The notes beneath the pieces are model-generated. The model searched no databases and was not told the DNA's origin. It worked only from the letters and a program-made list of their open reading frames with translations. From assembly GCA_900554705.1 (NCBI GenBank), contig USIH01000008.1, positions 1-31,722 on the forward strand: DNA of 31,722 bases, written 5' to 3'. Position numbers and translations under genes: made by a program. This document shows positions 1 through 7,268 of the stretch, in pieces (the stretch's first letter is position 1; each line of letters opens with the position of its first letter). Source of the DNA: an uncultured Eubacteriales bacterium (GTDB taxonomy: Bacteria > Bacillota > Clostridia > Oscillospirales > Oscillospiraceae).

Positions 1-1356
1 CTTTTCCACCTCCGCCGTGACGGCGGCGGTGATCTCGTCGCGCTTGGCGTTTACGGCGCTCGTGACCTGCTCCCGCGCGGCAGCCTGTGCCTGCGCGGCG
101 ACGTTCGTCGGGTCAAGGGAGGCGATCAGAGCATTGAGCGTGTCGGCGTAGTTGCCGATGGTCAGGGTGGGAACGGTCAGACCGGCTTCCGCAAGCTGAC
201 TGTTTGCCATGCTCAGAAGGGAATTGAACACCTGCGCCGCACCGGCGTTGAGCTCGCTGCTCTTTGCGTTGAGCGTGTTCAGACCGGAGGACAGATCGGC
301 GGCTCCGCTTGCCAGCGACGAGGCGCCGCTGCCGAGGGTGGCTGCGCCGCTCTTGAGCTGCTGCGCGCCCTGCGCCAGCTTTTCAATACCGGCAACAAGC
401 TCGTTGGACTTTTCAAGGAGCGTGCACAGGCCGTCATAGAGCTGAGAAGAACCGTCCATCAGCTGCGACAGAGCGTCGCGCAGCGTGTCGAGCGAAGAGG
501 TCAGCTTTTCTTCCAGATCCTCGCCGTCCTGCACGTCGTCCACGGTGTTCTGAATGCCGTTGAAGACTTCGTTCGTGGCAAGCGTCACGGTATTGGTCAG
601 GGCGAAATCGGTCACCTCTGCGGTGATCTCTACGTAATCCGGCAGTTCGAGCAACTCCGGATCAAGCTGCAGGCTGTCTTGCAGTCCCGGGAAGGCAATG
701 CCGACTACCACGGTGTGATCGCCGTCATTGATGAGCTTGCCGTTGGAGACGGTGACATTGCGGAACACGTCGTTGTCCAGCATCATGCCGGTCAGCATGG
801 CGAAGGGGACGCAAACCGTTTCTTCTTTACCGTTGACGGTCACGGTGCGCTGCTCGTGGTTGGTGTAGTCGTAGCGGATGGTGACGGTGCCGCTCTGACC
901 TGCCAGCTCCTCCGGCGAGACGGACACGCCGTCGAGCCAGTAGGATACGCGCAGGGAGACGGGAAGCTCCTTGTCGGTCGTTCCCTGATAGTAGATGTCG
1001 TTGCCCTGCGCATCCCACAGAAGCGCGTTGTCACGATCCATGACGTAGGTCTCGTCGCCCTTTACGTTCTCGATGTCCGTCAGTTCGGAGCGATCGGAGA
1101 GGTCGGCCTCGTGCGACGGGTTCTTGATCCAGTCGCTGACGATGATCTTGTCGACGGAGCCGTCGGCGCCGGCGAGGACATAAACGGTCTCGTCCTTCTG
1201 GGCATTTTCGCTGCCGGTCTTTGCCGCCGTGGTCACGGACTCCGGCTCCCGCACCTTTTCGGTGTTCTTGGCCGTCGCGCTGATGCCGAGGCATCCGCCC
1301 GCCATCAGAACCGCGCTCAGAAGCAGGGCAAGGGGCTTTCTGTACTTCATAAACAT
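1..1356 (-). CDS. Secreted or membrane heptad-repeat (YhgE/Pip-like) protein, C-terminus outside the window
   Basis: The minus-strand frame is open from the ATG at 1356 to the window edge (452 codons, no stop), so only the N-terminal part is visible. It opens with a basic, hydrophobic signal or anchor (MFMKYRKPLALLLSAVLMAG). About 250 residues of beta-rich ectodomain follow, then a helical part with repeated Leu-x-x-Gly and Ser-Gly-Ala units such as LKSGAATLGSGASSLASG. Such LxxG heptads are typical of YhgE/Pip-type and 'X-X-X-Leu-X-X-Gly' proteins found beside MMPL exporters. A GGAGG at 1366-1370 lies 9 nt upstream of the ATG, and the start is 1 nt after the stop of the MMPL gene, so the two are translationally coupled. 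The inferred role is an extracytoplasmic partner of that transporter. A C-terminal membrane anchor would be expected outside the window. The exact family is uncertain. Confidence 0.8.
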   Translation of the reverse strand, partial: MFMKYRKPLALLLSAVLMAGGCLGISATAKNTEKVREPESVTTAAKTGSENAQKDETVYVLAGADGSVDKIIVSDWIKNPSHEADLSDRSELTDIENVKGDETYVMDRDNALLWDAQGNDIYYQGTTDKELPVSLRVSYWLDGVSVSPEELAGQSGTVTIRYDYTNHEQRTVTVNGKEETVCVPFAMLTGMMLDNDVFRNVTVSNGKLINDGDHTVVVGIAFPGLQDSLQLDPELLELPDYVEITAEVTDFALTNTVTLATNEVFNGIQNTVDDVQDGEDLEEKLTSSLDTLRDALSQLMDGSSQLYDGLCTLLEKSNELVAGIEKLAQGAQQLKSGAATLGSGASSLASGAADLSSGLNTLNAKSSELNAGAAQVFNSLLSMANSQLAEAGLTVPTLTIGNYADTLNALIASLDPTNVAAQAQAAAREQVTSAVNAKRDEITAAVTAEVEK

Positions 1357-1357
1357 A

Positions 1358-3442
1358 TTATCTTACCTCCGTTTTCTTCAAATGTCTCATACCGATGGTC
1401 GTAGCGCAGATGAGCTTGTCGCAGAGCATCAGCAGCGCGGGCAGGATGAAAATAACTGCCAGCATACTGACGATAGCGCCTCTTGCCATCAGGCTGCACA
1501 TGGAGCTGATGATGTCAATGTCCGAGTAGACCGCAACGCCGAAGGTCGCGGCGAAGAGACCCATGCCGGAGACCAAGATCGAGGGGATCGAGGCGGACAG
1601 GGCGATGGTGACGCTTTCGCGCTTGCTCTTGCCGGAAATGCGTTCGTTCTTATAGCGTGTGGTCATCAGGATCGCGTAGTCTACCGTCGCGCCGAGCTGG
1701 ATGGTGCTGATGCAGATCGGGGCGATGAAGGGCAGCGACTGCCCGAGATAATGCGGCAGACCGAGGTTGATGAAGATGGCAAGCTCGATGACCGCGATCA
1801 GGATGAACGGGAGGGAAATGCTCTTTTCCACCAGCATGATGATGAGGAAAATGGCGAGGATGGAAACGGTGTTGACGACGCGGAAGTCGCGGTCGGTCGT
1901 TTCGATCATGTCCTTCATGCAGGGCGCTTCACCGATCAGCATTCCCGTGCTGTCGTAGCTCTTGAGGATCTTGTTCAGGCTGTCGATCTGGTCGTTTACC
2001 TTGTCGCTTGCGACCTTATATTCGGAGTTGATCAGCAGCAGCTTCCAGCGGTCGCTTTCCACGACGCTGCGCAGGTGATCCGGCAGAATCTCCTCCGGAA
2101 TGCGCGAACCGAGCAGGGAGTCAAGGCCGAGGACGTATTTGACGCCGTCGACGGACTCCATCTCGTCGATCATGCGGTGCACGGACTTGCTGGACAGGTC
2201 GGAGCTGACAAGCACCATGTGGGTCGATGCAATGTCAAAGTCTTCCGAGAGCTTGGAGTTCGCGATGACATACTCGATGTCCTCCGGCAGGCACTGCCCC
2301 ATGTCGTAGTACACTTCGTCGTTGGTCTTGTCGTAGCCGTAGTAGGCAGGTGCGATGAGAAGCGCGAAGATGAGCAGGAACACGGGGAAGATCTTGAGCA
2401 GCTTCGAGGAGAACTTCGTCATGTTCGGGATGATGGACTTGTGCTTTGTTTTTTGCAGCGGCTTATCCAGCGCAAGGATGAGCGCGGGCAGCACGGTCAC
2501 GCAGCCGATCACGCCGAAGATGACGCCCTTGGCCATCACGATGCCAAGGTCTTTGCCGAGCGTGAAGGTCATGAAGCACAGAGCCGCGAAACCGGCGACC
2601 GTCGTAATGGAGCTGCCGATGACGGAGGTGAGCGTTTCGTGAATGGCGTGCGCCATTGCCTCTTTATGGTCGGAGAACTTCTCGCGGTTCTCGTTATAGC
2701 TGTGCCAGAGGAAGATGGAGTAGTCCATCGTGACGGCCAGCTGCAGGACGGCCGAAAGCGCCTTGGTGATGTAGGAGATCTCGCCGAAGAAATAGTTCGT
2801 GCCCAGATTGAGCAGGATCATCATGCCGATGGAGGCAAGGAAGACGAACGGTACCAGCCAGCCGTCCAAGAAGATCAGCATGGCAAGCGTTGCAAAGAGC
2901 ACCGCAAGGGCAACGTAGATCGGTTCCTCACGCTCGCACAGATCCTTCAGATCCGTGACCAGCGCGGACATACCGGAGACGTAGCACTGCTTGCCCGCAA
3001 TGGAGCGGATCTCGCGGATGGCATCCATCGTCACGTCGTCCGAGGTGGCGCTGTCGAAGAAGACGGCGACCATGGTCGAGTGGTCGGTGTTGAAGGCGTC
3101 AAAGACCGCGTCGGGCAGCAGCTCCTTGGGAATGGAAATATCCGCAAGGGAGGAGTACCACAAAACGCTCTCTACGTGATCCACCGTTTCGATCTTGCTG
3201 CAGAGCTTTTGGACGTCCTTGTCCGGCATATCCTCCACAATGATCAGGGAGAACGCACCCTTGCCGAAGTCCTCCAGCAGTTCGTTCTGCCCGATCACGG
3301 TGTCAATATCGTCCGGCAGGTAGTCGAGCATATCATAGTTGATCCGAGTTCCCACCATACCCAGCAGGGAGGGAACTATCAGGACGATCGCAAGGATCAG
3401 AATGACCTTCCGATACTTGACGACCGCATTTGCAAATCGCAT
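1358..3442 (-). CDS. MMPL/RND-family transporter
   Basis: A 694-residue polytopic membrane protein with the two-fold RND/MMPL layout. TM1 lies at residues 11-31, followed by a large extracytoplasmic domain and a TM bundle carrying VTMDYSIFLWHS. A second soluble domain and a second bundle carry GATVDYAILMTTRY. The paired G/VxxxDY motifs match the Asp-Tyr proton-relay position of MMPL proteins. Size and layout fit Gram-positive YdfJ/MMPL exporters, which move lipids or hydrophobic compounds using the proton gradient. The longer frame begins at a TTG at 3466 that overlaps the preceding gene. The ATG at 3442 is preferred because GTGAGG, overlapping the upstream stop, gives a usable Shine-Dalgarno site. 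It sits between the DUF308 gene (10 nt gap) and the heptad-repeat gene (1 nt gap). The substrate cannot be told from sequence. Confidence 0.9.
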   Translation of the reverse strand: MRFANAVVKYRKVILILAIVLIVPSLLGMVGTRINYDMLDYLPDDIDTVIGQNELLEDFGKGAFSLIIVEDMPDKDVQKLCSKIETVDHVESVLWYSSLADISIPKELLPDAVFDAFNTDHSTMVAVFFDSATSDDVTMDAIREIRSIAGKQCYVSGMSALVTDLKDLCEREEPIYVALAVLFATLAMLIFLDGWLVPFVFLASIGMMILLNLGTNYFFGEISYITKALSAVLQLAVTMDYSIFLWHSYNENREKFSDHKEAMAHAIHETLTSVIGSSITTVAGFAALCFMTFTLGKDLGIVMAKGVIFGVIGCVTVLPALILALDKPLQKTKHKSIIPNMTKFSSKLLKIFPVFLLIFALLIAPAYYGYDKTNDEVYYDMGQCLPEDIEYVIANSKLSEDFDIASTHMVLVSSDLSSKSVHRMIDEMESVDGVKYVLGLDSLLGSRIPEEILPDHLRSVVESDRWKLLLINSEYKVASDKVNDQIDSLNKILKSYDSTGMLIGEAPCMKDMIETTDRDFRVVNTVSILAIFLIIMLVEKSISLPFILIAVIELAIFINLGLPHYLGQSLPFIAPICISTIQLGATVDYAILMTTRYKNERISGKSKRESVTIALSASIPSILVSGMGLFAATFGVAVYSDIDIISSMCSLMARGAIVSMLAVIFILPALLMLCDKLICATTIGMRHLKKTEVR

Positions 3443-3452
3443 CGCTTCATCC

Positions 3453-4049
3453 TCACTTTCTTTCAAAATCGTCTACATCAATCACATCCGGCATTTGGTA
3501 GCGCACGATCTTGACCGCCGTCAGCATGGTGCAGAAATTCAGGATCCCTTCGCTCAGGAAGGTGATCCCCATCAGGATCATCAGAACGTTGCTGCCTGCA
3601 CCCGGGCGGAACATCAGAACGACGCCGCACAGGCTGGCCAAAATGGCGCAGCTCAGGATCAGCCACCAGTTGCGGATGCCGAAGTTCTTTGCCTGCCACG
3701 CGATCTGGATCTTGAACAGACCGTCCGTCAGGATGGAAAGCCCGAGCGCGATGCCCACAAAGGTCATCAGGCTCTCCGGACGGATCAGAATGGCGATCCC
3801 GAGAACGATGGACAGAATGCCGAAGACCAGATCATACTGGAAGGCCAGACGATAGAGATCTTTGGAAAAATAACCGACGAGTCTTATGCAGCCGAACAGC
3901 AGCAGCAGGATGCCGCAGAGCAACCCGATGACCTTTGCGGACAGATCCGGCAGGACGATGAGCACGATGCCCAGAGCGCACAGCGCGGTCGACAGGATCA
4001 GGTAACCGGCTTTGGCCGCCCGCATGGGAGCCACGGAACGCATACGCAT
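3453..4049 (-). CDS. DUF308/HdeD-like membrane protein
   Basis: A 198-residue protein made almost entirely of six hydrophobic helices in three similar pairs, the pattern of the HdeD/DUF308 family. Each pair carries the family's short Gly-rich and RP-type turns (for example IRPES and FRPGAG). HdeD in enterobacteria is linked to acid resistance, but the role in Firmicutes is not established. The ATG at 4049 is chosen over an upstream in-frame ATG at 4094 because AAGGAGG lies 8 nt before it and the -10/-35 pair at 4106-4134 would place the longer start at or before the transcription start. It is the first gene of the unit with the MMPL transporter and heptad protein, so it is probably envelope-related. 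The C-terminal tail (VIDVDDFERK) is soluble and acidic. Confidence 0.8.
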   Translation of the reverse strand: MRMRSVAPMRAAKAGYLILSTALCALGIVLIVLPDLSAKVIGLLCGILLLLFGCIRLVGYFSKDLYRLAFQYDLVFGILSIVLGIAILIRPESLMTFVGIALGLSILTDGLFKIQIAWQAKNFGIRNWWLILSCAILASLCGVVLMFRPGAGSNVLMILMGITFLSEGILNFCTMLTAVKIVRYQMPDVIDVDDFERK

Positions 4050-4105
4050 AAAAGACGCCTCCTTTCTTTTTTGGGGGAAAGCCCCAGCTCTCATTTACGG
4101 TCAGA

Positions 4106-4134
4106 AGTATAGCAAAGGTTCTTTTCTTTTCCAA
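4106..4134 (-). promoter_or_regulatory. Sigma-A type promoter of the DUF308-MMPL-heptad operon
   Basis: On the minus strand, TTGGAA (4129-4134), a 17-bp spacer, then TATACT (4106-4111). It lies just beyond the terminator of the TetR-type gene, so the exporter block has its own promoter and is the likely target of that regulator. I did not find a convincing long palindrome over it; the GGGG/CCCC arms around 4074-4085 are too short to call an operator. Confidence 0.65.
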
Positions 4135-4139
4135 CGGGC

Positions 4140-4174
4140 AAAAAAAGCCCGCTACCCAAAAATCGGGCAGCGGG
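4140..4174 (-). terminator. Rho-independent terminator after the TetR-type gene
   Basis: On the minus strand CCCGCTGCCC (4165-4174) pairs with GGGTAGCGGG (4148-4157), with one G-U pair and a 7-nt loop, followed by C and seven T residues (4140-4146). A classic intrinsic terminator 19 nt beyond the stop codon. Confidence 0.9.
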
Positions 4175-4192
4175 AGGGAGTTTGTATAAAAT

Positions 4193-4780
4193 TTAGACAC
4201 AATGCGTGTTTTGCCCAGCAAGCGCGGCGCTGCGGCTGCGCGCGATCAGCTCATCGGACAGGCCGCGGCAGAGCAGCGCGGCGTGCTTCGCGGCCGTGAT
4301 CATGTCGTCCTTCATGCCGCTTTCGATCCAGTCGTAGGTCAGGCCGAACAGTGCGCACTTAAAGAAGCGGATAAACATCTGATGATCGTAGGGATCGACG
4401 GCGTTCTTGCCGAACGCAGCATCGAGATAAGTGGTCACGAGGTATTCGCACAGCTTCATACTGGAGCGCTCGTAGATGTCGCGGTTGAGCGAATTGAAAA
4501 TGTGGAACACGGCGCGCTTGTTGTCCAGCCCGAAGCGGAAGGCGACCTCAACGCACTCGTCCAGTGAGCTGATGGTCGGATACTTCGCGATCAGGTCGTC
4601 CGCCGCGTCCTTGATGATCTCCTCAAGCAGGGCGGGAATGTCCTGATAGTGGTAATAGAAGGAGTTGCGGTTGATGCCGCAATCTTCCACAATGCTTCGT
4701 ACGCTGATCTTACTGAGCGGCTGCTCGTTGAGGAGCTTCAAAAAGGACGCTTTGATCGCCTGCTTTGTAAAATTCGGCAT
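4193..4780 (-). CDS. TetR/AcrR-family transcriptional regulator
   Basis: A 195-residue protein with an N-terminal TetR-type helix-turn-helix at about residues 8-52 (SVRSIVEDCGINRNSFYYHY includes the recognition helix and the FYYHY hallmark). An all-helical ligand-binding and dimer domain follows, with a C-terminal DWIESGMKDD segment resembling the TetR_C domain of DhaS-like members. GGAGG ends 7 nt before the ATG. It has its own promoter and terminator and lies directly upstream of the DUF308-MMPL-heptad block in the same direction, the usual arrangement for a local repressor of an exporter. Ligand unknown. Binding to the promoter at 4106-4134 is inference. Confidence 0.88.
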   Translation of the reverse strand: MPNFTKQAIKASFLKLLNEQPLSKISVRSIVEDCGINRNSFYYHYQDIPALLEEIIKDAADDLIAKYPTISSLDECVEVAFRFGLDNKRAVFHIFNSLNRDIYERSSMKLCEYLVTTYLDAAFGKNAVDPYDHQMFIRFFKCALFGLTYDWIESGMKDDMITAAKHAALLCRGLSDELIARSRSAALAGQNTHCV

Positions 4781-4816
4781 GGCTGCACCTCCGGCAAATA
4801 GTCATCGGTCAGGGCA

Positions 4817-4845
4817 AGTATAACACACCGCCGCAAAAAACGCAA
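4817..4845 (-). promoter_or_regulatory. Promoter of the TetR-type gene
   Basis: On the minus strand TTGCGT (4840-4845), a 17-bp spacer and TATACT (4817-4822). The -35 overlaps the T-tract of the khpA operon terminator, so initiation begins exactly where the upstream operon ends. Confidence 0.55.
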
Positions 4846-4880
4846 GAGGCGACGCCTTCGGAAAAAGAGCGTCGCCTCTT
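4835..4880 (-). terminator. Terminator of the ylxM-ffh-rpsP-khpA operon
   Basis: Minus strand: AAGAGGCGACG (4870-4880) and CGTCGCCTCTT (4844-4854) form a perfect 11-bp stem around a 15-nt loop, followed by GCG and six T residues (4835-4840). It starts 8 nt after the khpA stop. Confidence 0.88.
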
Positions 4881-4888
4881 CTTTGCGG

Positions 4889-5119
4889 TTAGTCTACGAT
4901 GTCGACGGTAACGCGCTTTCCGTCGCGCATGGCGACCGACTTGATCACCGTGCGGATTTCCTTGGCGATGCGTCCCTGCCTGCCGATGACCTTGCCCATA
5001 TCCTCGGGCGCCACGCGCAGTTCCAGAACGGTACCGTTTCCATCCTCTCTCTCTGTGACCGAGACCGCATCAGGCTGATCGACCAGCTGCTTTGCCACAT
5101 AGAGCAAGAGATCCTTCAT
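4889..5119 (-). CDS. khpA: KhpA, KH-domain RNA-binding protein
   Basis: A 76-residue single KH domain. The GxxG loop is GRQG at residues 46-49, flanked by MGKVIG and IAKEIR, the conserved core of the KhpA (YlqC/YloQ-region KH) family. KhpA binds RNA, often as a heterodimer with KhpB (Jag/EloR), and affects cell elongation and division in Gram-positives. The ATG at 5119 is preferred to an in-frame TTG at 5134 because the TTG is itself part of the Shine-Dalgarno sequence (GGGAGG, 7 nt before the ATG). It follows rpsP by 19 nt and ends the operon before a strong terminator. The rpsP-khpA order is the standard Firmicutes arrangement. Length matches the family. Confidence 0.93.
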   Translation of the reverse strand: MKDLLLYVAKQLVDQPDAVSVTEREDGNGTVLELRVAPEDMGKVIGRQGRIAKEIRTVIKSVAMRDGKRVTVDIVD

Positions 5120-5138
5120 CGTGTTGCCTCCCAACGGA

Positions 5139-5378
5139 TCAAAGGACGTTTGCCTTCTTCAGGAGCGCACGCACGGTGTCGGTCGGCTGAGCGCCGTTCT
5201 TGATCCACTGCTGTGCCTTCTCGACGTCAACAGTGACAGCAGCGGGATTTGCCAGGGGATCGTAGGTGCCGATCTCTTCGATGCAACGGCCATCGCGGGG
5301 GCTGCGGGAATCGGCGACAACGATACGATAGTAAGGCGCTTTCTTTGCACCCATTCTTCTGAGTCTGATCTTAACCAT
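5139..5378 (-). CDS. rpsP: Ribosomal protein bS16
   Basis: A 79-residue protein with the complete bS16 signature: it begins [20 protein letters not shown] and continues with [11 protein letters not shown] and EEIGTYDP. It binds 16S rRNA early in 30S assembly. Length is normal. A GGAGGT lies 7 nt upstream of the ATG. It sits between ffh and khpA on the minus strand, the usual Firmicutes order. The 64-nt gap to ffh holds no clear promoter or terminator, so co-transcription from the ylxM promoter is likely. Confidence 0.97.
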   Translation of the reverse strand: MVKIRLRRMGAKKAPYYRIVVADSRSPRDGRCIEEIGTYDPLANPAAVTVDVEKAQQWIKNGAQPTDTVRALLKKANVL

Positions 5379-5442
5379 GGGAATACCTCCAAAAAAATGT
5401 TCCGTAAAATAGTTTTTATCGTTAAACCGTGCGGTTCAATGA

Positions 5443-6786
5443 TCACATTCCGGGGAAGCCGGAAAAGCCGCCCATCTTGCCCAAGAGCTTGCGCTTGCCG
5501 CCCTTGCCGTTCATCTGCTTCATCATCTGCTGCATCTGGTCGAACTGCTTGAGCAGACGGTTGATGTCTTCGACCTTCTGGCCGCAGCCGAGCGCGATGC
5601 GGCGCTTGCGCGAGGAGTTCAGGCACATGGGATTTTCGCGCTCATGCGGCGTCATGGAGAGAATGATCGCCTCCACGCGGCTCAGCGCGCTTTCGTCTAC
5701 CTTCACGTCCTTCATCGCGCCCATGCCGGGCAGCATCCCGAGGATGTCCTGCATGGAGCCCATCGACTTGAGCTGCACGAGCTGGTCGTAAAAGTCCTTG
5801 AGGGTGAATTTGTTCTGGCGCAGACGCTGCTCCAGCTCCGCGGCCTTCTTCTGGTCGATCGCCTGCTCCGCCTTTTCGATCAGCGTCAGCACGTCGCCCA
5901 TGCCCAAAATACGCGAGGCCATGCGTTCCGGATGGAACGGCTCGATCATGTCGAGCTTTTCGCCGGTGCCGATGAACTTGATCGGCTTGCCCGTGACGGC
6001 CTTGACGGAGAGCGCAGCGCCGCCGCGCGCGTCGCCGTCGAGCTTTGTGAGCATCACGCCGTCGATGTCGAGCCATTCGTTGAAGGACTGCGCGGCGTTG
6101 ACCGCGTCCTGACCGGTCATGGCGTCGACCACCAGAAGGATCTCGCTCGGCTGCACCTCCGCCTTGATGGATTTCAGCTCGTTCATTAGCGCCTCGTCGA
6201 CGTGCAGACGACCCGCCGTGTCGAGGAAGACAATGTCGTTTCCGTGCTGCTGCGCGTGGCGAATGGCAGCCTTGGCGATCTTAACGGGGTCTTCCTGCCC
6301 CATCTGGAAAACGGGAATATCCAACTGACCGCCGACGACCTCAAGCTGCTTGATGGCGGCGGGGCGATAGATGTCGCAGGCGACCAGCAGCGGGCGCTTG
6401 CCCTGCTTTTTGAACAGACCGGCCAGCTTTGCGCCGTTGGTCGTTTTACCGGCGCCCTGCAAGCCGACGAGCATGACGACCGTCGGCGGCTTGGGCGAGA
6501 TGGTGATGCGCTGATTTTCGCTGCCCATGAGGGCGATCAGCTCTTCGTTGACGATCTTGACGATCATCTGCGCCGGTGTGAGGCTTTCCAGCACGTCTCT
6601 GCCGACGCAGCGTTCGGAAACGCTCTTGATAAAATCTTTGACGACCTTGTAGCTGACGTCCGCCTCCAGAAGGGCAAGGCGGATCTCCCGCATTGCGTCC
6701 TTGATGTCGGACTCGGACAGGCGTCCCTTGCCGCGCAGCTTTTTGAACGCGGCGGTGAGTTTGGCGGTCAGACCTTCAAATGCCAT
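5443..6786 (-). CDS. ffh: Signal recognition particle GTPase Ffh
   Basis: A full-length 447-residue SRP54 homologue. The N domain is at residues 1-90. The G domain has P-loop GLQGAGKTT (108-116), DTAGR (189-193), TKLDGDARGG (247-256) and the GTGE turn near 273. The methionine-rich M domain runs from about 298 to the end. It binds 4.5S/SRP RNA and signal peptides and docks with FtsY to bring nascent membrane proteins to SecYEG. The RNA-binding signature reads RRIALGCGQKVEDINRLLKQ at about 395-414; most bacterial Ffh have Ser rather than Cys in the GSG step. AAGGAG precedes the ATG, and only 3 nt separate it from ylxM. Confidence 0.97.
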   Translation of the reverse strand: MAFEGLTAKLTAAFKKLRGKGRLSESDIKDAMREIRLALLEADVSYKVVKDFIKSVSERCVGRDVLESLTPAQMIVKIVNEELIALMGSENQRITISPKPPTVVMLVGLQGAGKTTNGAKLAGLFKKQGKRPLLVACDIYRPAAIKQLEVVGGQLDIPVFQMGQEDPVKIAKAAIRHAQQHGNDIVFLDTAGRLHVDEALMNELKSIKAEVQPSEILLVVDAMTGQDAVNAAQSFNEWLDIDGVMLTKLDGDARGGAALSVKAVTGKPIKFIGTGEKLDMIEPFHPERMASRILGMGDVLTLIEKAEQAIDQKKAAELEQRLRQNKFTLKDFYDQLVQLKSMGSMQDILGMLPGMGAMKDVKVDESALSRVEAIILSMTPHERENPMCLNSSRKRRIALGCGQKVEDINRLLKQFDQMQQMMKQMNGKGGKRKLLGKMGGFSGFPGM

Positions 6787-6789
6787 ATT

Positions 6790-7140
6790 TTACTCCTTTA
6801 CGGAAGAAACAGCGTCTAAAATGCACTGCGCATTTTGACGCACGCTTGGATCTGCGTGAGCGCACAGGGACTGCGCGGCCTCGGCGATCTGCTCGAGCGC
6901 GGCGCGCAGACGGAGCGATTTCTCAACGCAGCCGGTGGCTCGCTCCATATCGCGCAGCAGCGCCTCGGCGCGGGTGACGGCGTCGTGCACGCCTTGGCGG
7001 GAGATGCCCTCCTGCTCCGCGATCTCGCTGAGGGAGAGATCCTGATTGTAATACAGGTCGAAATAAGCTTTCTGCTTGTCCGTCAGCAGGCTGCCGTAGT
7101 AGTCCAGCAGCAGCGACATGGAAAAAGCGTCCTGCTTCAT
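6790..7140 (-). CDS. ylxM: YlxM-like helix-turn-helix protein
   Basis: A 116-residue protein with a sigma-70 region 4-like HTH at about residues 20-65. It has LLTDKQKAYFDLYYNQDLS, then SEIAEQEGISRQGVHDAVTR, the conserved YlxM/p13 core. A helical tail follows. YlxM is encoded just upstream of ffh in many Firmicutes and contributes to SRP function in streptococci. The ATG at 7140 is preferred to an in-frame GTG at 7173 because the G-rich Shine-Dalgarno stretch (GGGGGTG) lies just before it and the GTG falls immediately after the -10 element. First gene of the operon. Confidence 0.9.
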   Translation of the reverse strand: MKQDAFSMSLLLDYYGSLLTDKQKAYFDLYYNQDLSLSEIAEQEGISRQGVHDAVTRAEALLRDMERATGCVEKSLRLRAALEQIAEAAQSLCAHADPSVRQNAQCILDAVSSVKE

Positions 7141-7163
7141 CCCCACACCCCCTATGCCGCACC

Positions 7164-7192
7164 ATTCTATCACAGTTCTTTTCGGTTGTCAA
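7164..7192 (-). promoter_or_regulatory. Promoter of ylxM-ffh-rpsP-khpA
   Basis: Minus strand TTGACA (7187-7192), 17-bp spacer, TAGAAT (7164-7169): close to consensus, consistent with an abundant housekeeping operon. Its -35 box is one arm of an inverted repeat whose other arm is the -35 of the divergent pdaA promoter. Confidence 0.8.
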
Positions 7193-7202
7193 GAGAAAAA
7201 AC

Positions 7203-7231
7203 TTGACAGACATTTCTTCATGGCATATCAT
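7203..7231 (+). promoter_or_regulatory. Promoter of the pdaA-like gene
   Basis: Plus strand TTGACA (7203-7208), 17-bp spacer, TATCAT (7226-7231). It diverges from the ylxM promoter with only 10 bp between the two -35 boxes. It is a sigma-A type element; Bacillus pdaA depends on sigma-G, so its use here is an inference from the motif only. Confidence 0.6.
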
Positions 7232-7268
7232 GGTTACCCGCCTCATATGCTTGACCGAGGTGAGGCGG

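Noticed and set aside
1229..3514. Long plus-strand open frame of 761 codons opposite the MMPL gene
   Set aside because: It mirrors a clear MMPL protein on the other strand, is rich in Asp, His, Gln and Arg as expected for an antisense shadow of GC-rich codons, and has no domain or Shine-Dalgarno support.
4073..4085. GGGG-CCCC inverted repeat in the leader of the DUF308 gene as a TetR operator
   Set aside because: Four-base arms are too short and the position is inside the leader; likely chance in GC-rich DNA.
5379..5442. Separate promoter for rpsP between ffh and rpsP
   Set aside because: No -35/-10 pair with acceptable spacing was found on the minus strand.
7223..7260. Possible sigma-G promoter upstream of pdaA (GCATA and CATATG about 16 bp apart)
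   Set aside because: The -10 half matches only partly and the spacing is short; kept as a thought because Bacillus pdaA is sigma-G dependent, but not supported enough to list.
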